NCBI RefSeq assembly: GCF_014842925.1
Contig: NZ_JACYXJ010000004.1
Coordinates: 372,001-436,000, forward strand
Source of the DNA: Roseibium polysiphoniae
Lineage (GTDB): Bacteria; Pseudomonadota; Alphaproteobacteria; Rhizobiales; Stappiaceae
Length of the DNA stretch: 64,000 nt
Reading direction: 5' to 3'
Translations under genes and position numbers: made by a program
Shown here: one piece after another, positions 45,760-53,354 of the stretch
How positions within the stretch are numbered: position 1 is the stretch's first letter
Layout of the letters: each line of letters opens with the position of its first letter
The notes under the pieces: generated by a model
The model's database searches: none
Told to the model about the DNA's origin: nothing
Seen by the model: the letters and a program-made list of their open reading frames with translations, nothing else

Positions 45760-46343
45760 CACAGTTCATCCTTCTGATGCATGGAAATCGAGCGAAAGGG
45801 ACTGCCCAAGGTGTTGTCGATACGGTGGACGCGCGTGGGCGTGGGCCCAGGCTGTTCCGAGGAAGTCGTTTCGACGGGCCGGTCTTTGAGAAACCTGTTT
45901 TTGCGACTGCTGCCAGGGCTGTCTTCAAGGACTTCGACTGGAGCGGATGGCGCCTGGAACAGGTCGAGGTCGTCATGGAGTGACGGATCAAGTCGCGCAG
46001 CTTTTTCCCGAAGAGCTGTTTCTTTGGAGAGCTCCTTCAGTTCGGATTTCAACACCGATTGCTGACGCTTTGCTTCTCGCGTCAAACCGTCAATCTCGGC
46101 GATGAGCTCACGCGCATCATCCATGCGAGAGCCGAGCGCGTTGAGAACTTGGGCACCGCGCACATTGAGTTCCTGAATTGACACTTCAATCCCGTCGAGC
46201 GCCAACGCGGTCTGATCAAAAATGCGCTGGTACTCGTTGTGATAGGAACCAAGCCGTTTCAGCTCGCGATACATGTGAACCATCTTGAAGGTGGTTACGG
46301 CGAGGGCGAGTAGCAGAACGCCGTCAACTAGAGCGGAGATCAT
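45759..46343 (-). CDS. Single-pass membrane coiled-coil protein, DUF6468-like
   Basis: The 194-residue protein begins with a membrane helix (ALVDGVLLLALAVTTFKMVHMY), then a coiled coil (residues about 30-115: LNVRGAQVLNALGSRMDDARELIAEIDGLTREAKRQQSVLKSEL in parts) and an unstructured Pro/Ser-rich tail. This resembles the DUF6468 proteins found between fliM and fliN in alphaproteobacteria. It starts inside the end of fliM (20-base overlap) and its stop overlaps fliN, so all three are tightly coupled. Function is unknown; a switch or stator accessory role is inferred from position. Confidence 0.75.
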   Translation of the reverse strand: MISALVDGVLLLALAVTTFKMVHMYRELKRLGSYHNEYQRIFDQTALALDGIEVSIQELNVRGAQVLNALGSRMDDARELIAEIDGLTREAKRQQSVLKSELKELSKETALREKAARLDPSLHDDLDLFQAPSAPVEVLEDSPGSSRKNRFLKDRPVETTSSEQPGPTPTRVHRIDNTLGSPFRSISMHQKDEL

Positions 46344-47277
46344 CGATCAGATCCTTTTCTTCATGGATCAGGTCTTCGATCTGCAGCGTGTAAGACCCGT
46401 TGAGTTGGCCCAGCTGACAGTTGAAAACCGGTTGCTGATTGCAGGAGAGCGTCACAGGACTATGGGCAGTGGCCTGAAGCTCGATCGTTTGACCGACCCG
46501 GAGACTGCTGATGTCGCCAAGGCTCATTTCCCGTTCTTCCAGAATTGCCTCGAGCTTCACCTCGGTGCGCTGAATTTCATTATGGAAGTGCTGCGTCCAC
46601 TGCTTGTCGCGGGTCGACATTTCGCCAGCGAGAACTTGCGAAAGGCGTTGGCGCAGCGGATTCAATGTTGCATGCGGCATGACGACGAAGACTTCACCGC
46701 CCCGGCCGATGGCCTGCAGCAAAAGCCGTGCGACCACCGCAGGATTGTTTCTGCGTCCGACGACTGCGAAGTCCATGCGGCTTTCGATCCGTTCGAGCTT
46801 CAGTTTGGTCTTGGCGATCGGCTCGAAGGAATCTTCAAGGGCCTTGGCGGCAACCTCGAAGACTGTCCGGGCGATCCTCGTTTCAATATTTGAAAAGGAT
46901 CGTTCTTCATCAATCGGCGGCTCGGTGCCGTCCGCGCCAAATAGGACATCGACCATGGTGAAAATGAAATCGCGGTCGAAGCCAACCAGGACGCGGGCAT
47001 CCCATTCGGGTGAATAGAGCACTGCGACCAAAGCGTTGGATTCAAACTCGTCCAGGACGTCGCCGATCCGGTCGTTCTCAACACAGCTGACCGACACGTA
47101 GGACGGAGAAGCCGACTTTTGACGCATTGCATCTGCGAGGACGCGAGCCATGCGGTCAAAGACAACCGGAAGCATCGGCAGGCGGTCGACGGAAATACCA
47201 GCGGCATCTAGCAGCCGGTCGGTGATCATTGCCCGTTCGGAGCCAGGGGCGGGGGCGGTCGTTGCGGCGTCCATCAT
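46324..47277 (-). CDS. fliM: Flagellar motor switch protein FliM
   Basis: FliM (317 residues) is the switch-complex subunit that links FliG and FliN. The CheC-like middle domain (GDVLDEFESNALVAVLYSPEWDARVLVGFDRDFIFTMVDVLFGADG, IETRIARTVFEVAAKALEDSF) and the C-terminal SpoA fold (LKAI-type LEAILEEREMSLGDISSLRVGQTIELQ) are clear. The usual N-terminal CheY-binding peptide (EIDALL type) is not visible; residues 17-25 read MITDRLLDA. It starts 4 bases after motA. Confidence 0.93.
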   Translation of the reverse strand: MMDAATTAPAPGSERAMITDRLLDAAGISVDRLPMLPVVFDRMARVLADAMRQKSASPSYVSVSCVENDRIGDVLDEFESNALVAVLYSPEWDARVLVGFDRDFIFTMVDVLFGADGTEPPIDEERSFSNIETRIARTVFEVAAKALEDSFEPIAKTKLKLERIESRMDFAVVGRRNNPAVVARLLLQAIGRGGEVFVVMPHATLNPLRQRLSQVLAGEMSTRDKQWTQHFHNEIQRTEVKLEAILEEREMSLGDISSLRVGQTIELQATAHSPVTLSCNQQPVFNCQLGQLNGSYTLQIEDLIHEEKDLIDDLRSS

Positions 47278-47281
47278 CAGG

Positions 47282-48184
47282 TTACGCAGCTCCCTTCTGA
47301 CGCATTTCCGAAACGTTGTCCGCAGCCGGTGCGCTTGTGTTCATTGTCTCGCTTTCGACTTCGTCAATTGTGGGCCGGTCGTATTCCGAGATGGTCTTGC
47401 GACCATGCTCCAGTGCGATCTGCGGAGCGGCGCCGTTGATAAACGCCAGCAGTGTTTGCTTGACCACGATGTAGGGGCGCAGGCGGGCCTCCCGCACAGC
47501 CTTGATTTTGGCCGCGACCGGTCCGACCAGCGCATAGGAGAGGAAAATGCCCAGGAAGGTTCCAACCAGGGCGGCCCCGATCAGAGAGCCAAGCAGCTGA
47601 GGCGACTGATCTATCGCGCCCATCGCCTTGATGACGCCGAGTACGGCGGCAACGATGCCGATCGCGGGAAGCGCCTCAGCCATGGACGAAAGGGCGTGAT
47701 AGGGCTTCATCTGGTCCCGGTGGATCGTGTGAAGCTCTTCATCAACGAGTGCCTCAATCTCGTGGGCACGAGCGTTGCCCACAATGATCAGGCGGAAATA
47801 GTCGCAGACGAATGTCGTCAGTTTCTGATTGCCCAGGACTGCAGGAAAGTTCTGGAAGATCGATGAGTTCTGAGGATCCTCGATATGAGGCTCGATCTCA
47901 TTGCGGCCCTTGGCGCGCAGCTCCCGCATCAATCCATAAAGCAGTGCGAGGACGTCGAGGTAGTCACGCTTGCGGGGCACTGCATTTCGGAGTGCATCGC
48001 TACTTGCAGTCAGCGTGTCGACGATGGCCTTGAGAGGGTTGGCGACAACGAAGGTGCCAATGGCGACGCCAACAATGATCACAACTTCCCAAGGCTGCCA
48101 TAGAACGGAAACCTTGCCGCCGAGTGCGGCAAACCCGCCGAGAAGAGAAACGCCTGCGATAATCAGGCCGAGAACGATAGTCAC
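47282..48184 (-). CDS. motA: Flagellar stator protein MotA
   Basis: MotA (300 residues) forms the ion channel with MotB. Four membrane helices are visible, two near the N-terminus ([42 protein letters not shown]) and two near residues 170-225. These last carry the conserved [17 protein letters not shown] and [25 protein letters not shown]. It starts with GTG after GGGGGCT. It is first in the seven-gene minus-strand unit and is unlinked to motB, as in rhizobia. Confidence 0.96.
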   Translation of the reverse strand: MTIVLGLIIAGVSLLGGFAALGGKVSVLWQPWEVVIIVGVAIGTFVVANPLKAIVDTLTASSDALRNAVPRKRDYLDVLALLYGLMRELRAKGRNEIEPHIEDPQNSSIFQNFPAVLGNQKLTTFVCDYFRLIIVGNARAHEIEALVDEELHTIHRDQMKPYHALSSMAEALPAIGIVAAVLGVIKAMGAIDQSPQLLGSLIGAALVGTFLGIFLSYALVGPVAAKIKAVREARLRPYIVVKQTLLAFINGAAPQIALEHGRKTISEYDRPTIDEVESETMNTSAPAADNVSEMRQKGAA

Positions 48185-48241
48185 CTGGCAGCCCCCATTT
48201 GGTGCGTGTCTGAATTCGATGAGGTGAAGCTAGGTGGCGAG

Positions 48242-48256
48242 ACTTGCCTGAAGCTT
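48242..48256 (-). promoter_or_regulatory. Weak copy of the flagellar element upstream of motA
   Basis: Read on the minus strand, AAGCTTCAGGCAAGT matches the shared element at 9 of 15 positions, and 11 of 15 against the flagellin copy. It ends 57 bases before the motA start. It is a candidate only, listed because motA heads a unit that needs a promoter here. Confidence 0.35.
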
Positions 48257-48289
48257 TCTTGTCGACGCGAGGGGCAGATCGAGGTGGGT

Positions 48290-48304
48290 CAGCCTGACAC
48301 AAGC
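48290..48304 (+). promoter_or_regulatory. Flagellar 15-bp element upstream of the DUF1217-flgF-fliI unit
   Basis: CAGCCTGACACAAGC matches the shared element at 13 of 15 positions and ends 51 bases before the DUF1217 start codon, the same distance as at flgB and motE. Confidence 0.68.
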
Positions 48305-48355
48305 TCAATGAGCAAAAGTTTGGTCAATTCCGTCCCGGCATGAAGAAGATGACCG

Positions 48356-49144
48356 ATGATCAGTACATTGCTTCAGTATCAGCTCGTCTCGAGCAATATC
48401 GACCGTTCCCTAGAGATCGTTGCACAGGAACCAACTGTGGAACGGGAGACGGCTTACTATCTAGAGAACATCGAGAACATCGATTCCATCGATGATTTTC
48501 TTGAAGATGATCGTATCTTCGCGTTCGCCATGAAAGCTCATGGTCTCGAAGAGATGACCTACGCAAAGGCTTTCATGCGCAAGGTGCTCGAGGAAGGGGT
48601 GGATGAAAACACCGCCTTTGCCAATCAGTTGGCGGATGATCGATACGTCAATTTTGCAGAGACCTTCAATTTTGCCAGATACGGCGATACCGCGACCGTG
48701 TTTTCCAAGGCACAGGAAGGCACGGTGGAGAATTACGCCCGCCAGACCTTGGAAGAGAATGAGGGCGAGTCGAACGCAGGCGTGCGTTTGGCGCTCTATT
48801 TCAGTCGAAAGGCTGCAGATATCAGCACCGCTTATGACGTCCTCGCGGACCAGGCGCTCGCAGAGACGGTCTACACGGCTCTCGGTTTGCCGGACGAATT
48901 CGCAATGTCGGACATTGACAAGCAGGCTGAATATATCTCCGAAAAGATTGATTTCGAGCAGCTCGGGGATCCTGAGTATGTAGATGAATTGCTGCAGCGC
49001 TTTTCCGCGCTTTATGATCTTGAGAACGGCACCAATCTGGACACTGTTCCCAACCTGCAGATCTCAAACGGTACACCGACGACCATCAGCATTGGCGAAA
49101 GCCTGTTGGCGAGCATTCAAAGCCTGAAACTTGGAGGATCCTGA
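48356..49144 (+). CDS. DUF1217 flagellar-associated protein
   Basis: The 262-residue protein is acidic, without signal or membrane segments. It is built from repeated helical units (residues 30-110 and 115-215: ENIDSIDDFLEDDRIFAFAMKAHGLEEMTYAKAFMRKVLEEG and the later DEFAMSDIDKQAEYISEKIDFEQLGDPEYVDELLQRFSALYDLENG, in parts). This is the DUF1217 pattern, common in alphaproteobacterial flagellar clusters next to flgF. It lies 3 bases before flgF. The exact role is unknown; a secreted rod or hook accessory is possible. Confidence 0.85.
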   Translation: MISTLLQYQLVSSNIDRSLEIVAQEPTVERETAYYLENIENIDSIDDFLEDDRIFAFAMKAHGLEEMTYAKAFMRKVLEEGVDENTAFANQLADDRYVNFAETFNFARYGDTATVFSKAQEGTVENYARQTLEENEGESNAGVRLALYFSRKAADISTAYDVLADQALAETVYTALGLPDEFAMSDIDKQAEYISEKIDFEQLGDPEYVDELLQRFSALYDLENGTNLDTVPNLQISNGTPTTISIGESLLASIQSLKLGGS

Positions 49145-49147
49145 TCC

Positions 49148-49873
49148 ATGCAGTCCGCCCTTTATGTCGCTTTGTCTGCCCAGGTTGCCCTGTCAAACCG
49201 TCTCGAGACGGTTTCTCGCAACATCTCCAATATGAATACATCCGGGTATCGTGCCGATGAGATCAAATTTTCCGAGCTGGTTTCCAAGGCCGGGCAAGAC
49301 AAGGTTGCATATGCCTCGACCGGCGAGATGTTCATCTCACGCCAGTCTGGCGGTCTGACGAAGACGGACAATCCGCTCGACGTTGCCATCGAGGGAGAGG
49401 CCTGGTTCGCGATCCGCACACCTGAGGGTGTTGCGTATACGAGGGACGGGCGCATGGAGATGGATGCCAATGGCGCGCTGAAAACCGTCAACGGCTATGA
49501 CGTTCTGGATGCGGGAGGATTGCCAATTCTACTCGACCCGGAAGGGGGAGCTCCCCACATCGATCAAACTGGTGAGATCCTCCAGGGTGACGGCGGTGCC
49601 GGTGCGATTGGCCTGTTCCTGATTGATGATGATGCGCAGCTGACGAGGACCGACAATTCTGGCGTCGTGCCAGACAAGCCGGCCAGACCGGTTCAGGATT
49701 TCACGACGAATGGCATTCGCCAGGGCTATGTGGAAGGCGCCAACATCAATCCCATTCGTGAGATGACGAAACTGATCATGATCACGCGGGCCTTCGAGAG
49801 CGCGACCAGCATGATCGATGCGAGCAATCAAACCCAGGAAACCGCCATCCGTGAACTTGGAGAAACCTCATGA
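49148..49873 (+). CDS. flgF: Flagellar basal-body rod protein FlgF
   Basis: FlgF (241 residues) is a proximal rod subunit. It has the rod motif (TVSRNISNMNTSGYRADEIKFSELV), the central RQSGGLTKTDNPLDVAIEGEAWFAI and the C-terminal GYVEGANINPIREMTKLIMITRAFES, all typical. Its stop overlaps the next gene by 4 bases. Confidence 0.96.
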   Translation: MQSALYVALSAQVALSNRLETVSRNISNMNTSGYRADEIKFSELVSKAGQDKVAYASTGEMFISRQSGGLTKTDNPLDVAIEGEAWFAIRTPEGVAYTRDGRMEMDANGALKTVNGYDVLDAGGLPILLDPEGGAPHIDQTGEILQGDGGAGAIGLFLIDDDAQLTRTDNSGVVPDKPARPVQDFTTNGIRQGYVEGANINPIREMTKLIMITRAFESATSMIDASNQTQETAIRELGETS

Positions 49874-50568
49874 GTTTGGTTCAGGGGGTTGCCCTCACTG
49901 AGCCGGGGGCAGCTGCGCGCGTTCCCGTGCCGGCCTCTCGGCCCGCGAATGAGGTTCGTGAGGGCGGTGGAAGTGAACGCCCACTCGGGTTTTCGGATTT
50001 GCTCGATATTCTCAACCCTTTGCAGCATATCCCGGGCGTGTCCGAGATCTATCGTTCGGTCACGGGCGATCAAATGTCTGAGGGCGCCAGATTTGCAGGC
50101 AACGCTTTGTATGGGCTTGCTTTGGGCGGGCCGCTTGGTCTTGCGGGGATGACGGCCTATTCGATGGTTGGTCAAGCGGCTGACACGCATTTTTCTGCCG
50201 ACCCTGCGTTGCAGGAAGCTGGAGATATACTGCGCCCTAGCCAGACGATGGCGTCCAACACGGATACACCTCCGCCGCCGGTTCCACCCAAGAAGCCAGA
50301 GAACAGCAGTTCGAGTGTTCTTGGCGCAGAAGTCGGAGCGGCAACGGCGAGCGCGCAAGCCGGCCCGCTGGATCTGACAAGGCTCTCGGCGACTTTGATC
50401 TCAACTGAGAGCGAAGGGGACGTTGCGCCCCTTGCGAAGAGAGAGAAGATGCCAACCGGAGAGCAGCTTGAGGCGATCGCCGCCCATTCGTCCAATCGAT
50501 TGCCGATAGACGTGTTGAAAGCGCTTCAGGAACGCCACGAAACCCTGGTGGCACATGAACAGTCTTGA
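49870..50568 (+). CDS. Uncharacterised protein between flgF and fliI
   Basis: The 232-residue protein is coupled on both sides: its start overlaps flgF by 4 bases and its end overlaps fliI by 14. A hydrophobic segment at residues about 37-95 (LDILNPLQHIPGVSEIYRSVTGD, GARFAGNALYGLALGGPLGLAGM) recalls a motif of alphaproteobacterial hypothetical proteins that read NPLQHIP-V-S-IYR--TGD--S-GAR-AG. It is followed by a Pro/Ser-rich linker (TPPPPVPPKKPENSS) and a basic C-terminus. No function is known to me. Its position suggests an export or basal-body role linked to FliI. Confidence 0.8.
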   Translation: MSLVQGVALTEPGAAARVPVPASRPANEVREGGGSERPLGFSDLLDILNPLQHIPGVSEIYRSVTGDQMSEGARFAGNALYGLALGGPLGLAGMTAYSMVGQAADTHFSADPALQEAGDILRPSQTMASNTDTPPPPVPPKKPENSSSSVLGAEVGAATASAQAGPLDLTRLSATLISTESEGDVAPLAKREKMPTGEQLEAIAAHSSNRLPIDVLKALQERHETLVAHEQS

Positions 50569-51883
50569 TCGGCTTTCTCTTTCCATTGCTGCTGCTGAAA
50601 CGGAGATCGGACCAGTGCGGATCGGCGGGCGGGTGACACACGTCTCTGCAGATTCGCTCCGTGTGAAAGGTCTCTCCAAGTCGGTCTGCCTCGGGGATCT
50701 CGTGGTTTTCGAGGGACGTGACGTCTGCCGAAAGGGTGAGATCATCCTTCTTGATGAGCAGGATGTCGTCGTTAAGCCCTTTGATCGTTCAAATGATATC
50801 GGCATCGGATGCCGGGCCTACCGGATGGGCGGTCTGGCCATTCATCCTCATGAGGGTTGGCGTGGCCGGGTGGTAAATGCGCTGGGCAAAGCCGTGGATG
50901 ACAAGGGCGCGCTTGCCTATGGTCCCGAAGCTTGGCTGCTTGATCGTGAGCCGCCAGCTCCGATGGAGCGAGGAAGGATCGAAAAGCCGGTGCGAACTGG
51001 CATTCGCGTCCTCGATCTTTTCACCCCGATGTGTGTGGGCCAGAGAATTGGTATTTTCGCTGGGTCGGGCGTAGGCAAATCGACGATGCTGGGAATGCTC
51101 GCAGGGTTTGGCGAGTTTGACACGGTGGTTGTCGGGCTCGTCGGCGAGCGCGGCCGCGAAGTTCGTGAATTCATAGATGATGTGCTCGGCGATGCCCTGG
51201 ACCGCTCCGTCGTGGTTGCGGCCACGGGTGATGAAAGTGCCATGATGCGGCGCCTTGCGCCCAAAACGGCCATGAGTGTTGCCGAATATTATCGATCGCT
51301 GGGGCAGTCAGTTCTTTTGATCGTCGACAGCGCGACGCGCTTCGCGCATGCCGCCCGGGATGTGGCCATGGCTGCGGGCGAGCCGCCAGTTGCGCGTGGG
51401 TTTACGCCGAGTGTCTTTTCTGATCTTGCCAAGCTTTTGGAACGGGCGGGCCCCGGGGCGGAGGGGAGCGGCAGTATCACCGCAATTGTCTCCGTCCTGG
51501 TGGACGGCGATGATCACAATGATCCGGTCTCCGACGCGATCCGTGGATTGCTGGATGGACATATCGTTCTGGATCGCGCAATTTCCGACGCGGGGCGCTA
51601 TCCGCCGGTCGATGTCTTGAAGTCGACTTCGCGGCTTGCTCAACGCGCATGGACTGGCGAGCAGCGTGAGTTGATCCACAGGTTGAAGGGCATGATTTCC
51701 GAGTATGAGGAAACACGCGATCTGCGGCTGCTTGGTGGTTACCAACCTGGGCTGAATGCCGGTCTGGACAGAGCATGTGATCTTGTTCCCAAGATCTACG
51801 AAGCGTTGCGTCAGTCGCCAGAACAGGTTGAGGATGGCGATCCGTTTAATGACCTGGCGCAAGCATTGTCCATGCCCGGATAG
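50555..51883 (+). CDS. fliI: Flagellum-specific ATPase FliI
   Basis: FliI (442 residues) is the ATPase of the flagellar export apparatus. Walker A AGSGVGKST (about residue 170), the GERGREVREF motif, Walker B SVLLIVDSATRFAHAARDVAMAAGEPP and the SITAIVSVLVDGDDHNDPVSDAIRGLLDGHIVLDR segment are complete. It ends the flgF unit; the FliH-like partner gene is in the fliF unit. Confidence 0.98.
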   Translation: MNSLDRLSLSIAAAETEIGPVRIGGRVTHVSADSLRVKGLSKSVCLGDLVVFEGRDVCRKGEIILLDEQDVVVKPFDRSNDIGIGCRAYRMGGLAIHPHEGWRGRVVNALGKAVDDKGALAYGPEAWLLDREPPAPMERGRIEKPVRTGIRVLDLFTPMCVGQRIGIFAGSGVGKSTMLGMLAGFGEFDTVVVGLVGERGREVREFIDDVLGDALDRSVVVAATGDESAMMRRLAPKTAMSVAEYYRSLGQSVLLIVDSATRFAHAARDVAMAAGEPPVARGFTPSVFSDLAKLLERAGPGAEGSGSITAIVSVLVDGDDHNDPVSDAIRGLLDGHIVLDRAISDAGRYPPVDVLKSTSRLAQRAWTGEQRELIHRLKGMISEYEETRDLRLLGGYQPGLNAGLDRACDLVPKIYEALRQSPEQVEDGDPFNDLAQALSMPG

Positions 51884-52237
51884 CGCTTTACGAAAGAAAT
51901 CGTGCTGGGACACAGAGCCAATCCGCCAAGCGGGTTGGCTGCTCTGCGTGCGAAGATATTCAGAAAATTCGAATTGTCATATTGCGTGAGCGTCAGTATG
52001 ATGTATGTAGTTGTTCAGGTTCTGATAATACTTGTGAAATGATTTCAAATTTTAGATTTATTTGTTTCACAATATATCGAAAATAAACCTGTTGATTTTA
52101 TGCGTATCTGACTTTTTGTGTAAATCGTTTGTATTCCTTGAGTATAGGTAACTGTTTCTGACCTGTTTCCAAATGTTGACGATCGTAATTCTGCCTACTA
52201 GTGGTAATTACATCGGGAAAATTCTGGAGTGGGCACC
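51884..52237. promoter_or_regulatory. AT-rich regulatory leader of the flagellar regulator gene
   Basis: These 354 bases hold no gene and are strikingly AT-rich compared with the surrounding coding DNA. Two nested symmetries are visible: TGAAAT-G-ATTTCA at 52035-52047, and TTGTGAAA (52032-52039) with TTTCACAA (52065-52072). In Sinorhizobium the corresponding gene rem is activated by the LuxR-type VisN/VisR pair (established knowledge), so these palindromes are candidate sites for such a master regulator. The 15-bp flagellar element is not seen near the start codon. Confidence 0.45.
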
Positions 52238-53029
52238 GTGTTTGTTTTAGTTGATGAACGGGAAATAGTTACGTCAGGATACGCCTCTGCGTTTGAGCGA
52301 GAAGGTTTTGCAACGCTTGAACTTCACGCAGAGGAATTGGGTGATTGGTTAGCGGTCGCGCCTGACAGCGATCTGGAAGCCGTTGAAGGTTTTCTGATCG
52401 GCGCTGGAGAGACGCGGACAACCTTTCCTGGCCTCATTCGCAACAGATGCGCGGATACGCCGATCATTGTGCTGGAAGATAAGCCCAGCCTTGACACAAC
52501 ACTTGATTTTTTCACAGCTGGTGTCGACGACGTTCTCCGTAAGCCGGTGCACGTCAAGGAAATTCTGGCTCGTGTCGGCGCAATTCGTAGACGTACACTC
52601 GCTGAAGACGAAAAGGTCGAAAGCGGGCCGATACAGGTCTTCTTCGATGGCCGTGATCCGATCGTTGGCGGTGAAGATATGATGCTGCCTCGCAGGGAGC
52701 GCAGGATTCTGGAATACCTCGTTCGAAACACCGGACGCCGGGTGACCAAGAGCCAGCTTTTCAACGCGGTCTACGGCGTCATGAATGAGGAAGTCGACGA
52801 ATGCGTCGTTGAGAGCCATATCTCAAAGCTTCGCAAGAAGCTGAGAATTCGTCTCGGCTACGATCCGGTCGAATCCACGCGCTACATCGGTTACATGCTC
52901 AAGGCTGGACAGCCAGCTCAAAGTGCTCCGAAGCTAGCGGACGGCAAGAAGGTCGCGCCTGTCGCATGGGCACCCATCAAAGAGATGAAGACGTCTTCAA
53001 ACAAGAAGCTGGAACTCGTAAACAGCTGA
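52238..53029 (+). CDS. ftcR: OmpR-type flagellar transcription regulator, Rem/FtcR family
   Basis: The 263-residue protein has a receiver-like N-terminal domain (FVLVDEREIVTSGYASAFEREGF, TPIIVLEDKPSLDTTLDFFTAGVDDVLRKPVHVKEILARVGAIRRR) and a C-terminal winged helix (LPRRERRILEYLVRNTGRRVTKSQLFNAVYG, VESHISKLRKKLRIRLG, STRYIGYML). This matches Brucella FtcR and Sinorhizobium Rem, the activators of class II flagellar genes. The segment where a receiver has its phosphorylated Asp reads DLEAVEGFLIGAGE, so the canonical acceptor is not obvious. I choose the GTG at 52238 because GGAG stands 8 bases upstream; a GTG at 52229 overlaps that site. Confidence 0.9.
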   Translation: MFVLVDEREIVTSGYASAFEREGFATLELHAEELGDWLAVAPDSDLEAVEGFLIGAGETRTTFPGLIRNRCADTPIIVLEDKPSLDTTLDFFTAGVDDVLRKPVHVKEILARVGAIRRRTLAEDEKVESGPIQVFFDGRDPIVGGEDMMLPRRERRILEYLVRNTGRRVTKSQLFNAVYGVMNEEVDECVVESHISKLRKKLRIRLGYDPVESTRYIGYMLKAGQPAQSAPKLADGKKVAPVAWAPIKEMKTSSNKKLELVNS

Positions 53030-53354
53030 CTATCCGGTTTGCTGCTTTGGCAGCTTAAAGCGGTTTCTCTTGATATTATGGCCCTGTTGGATCATGTCTG
53101 GCTGACTTCTCCCTAGCCGCGTCGATCTACGTGTGGAATTGCCGATCTTAGGTCGAGATTCTCGCGCCAATTGGTGCGTCCCTATTTCTCGCAGGTGCGC
53201 CGATTTTTCTGAGTTCTTCAACTTTGGTCTAGATGGCGCAGCGTCAGGTCTGGAATGATCGGGCGTATTTTGCGAAATTACCTCATACCCTTGATTTATA
53301 GATCGAGGAGTTTGCTCGTTCTGAGTAAGCTGGCTTCCATATGAGGATTTTCAC
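53030..53354. other. Intergenic region between the flagellar island and the thiolase gene
   Basis: No gene is supported in these 325 bases. A small hairpin GCTGC-TTTG-GCAGC at 53041-53054 may end the ftcR transcript, though no T-run follows. The thiolase has a GAGGAT ribosome site; its promoter should be here but no clear hexamers stand out. Confidence 0.3.

Noticed and set aside
51857..51871. GGCGCAAGCATTGTC at the end of fliI as a further flagellar element
   Set aside because: It lies inside coding sequence and is almost 370 bases from ftcR, outside the distance seen for the other copies.
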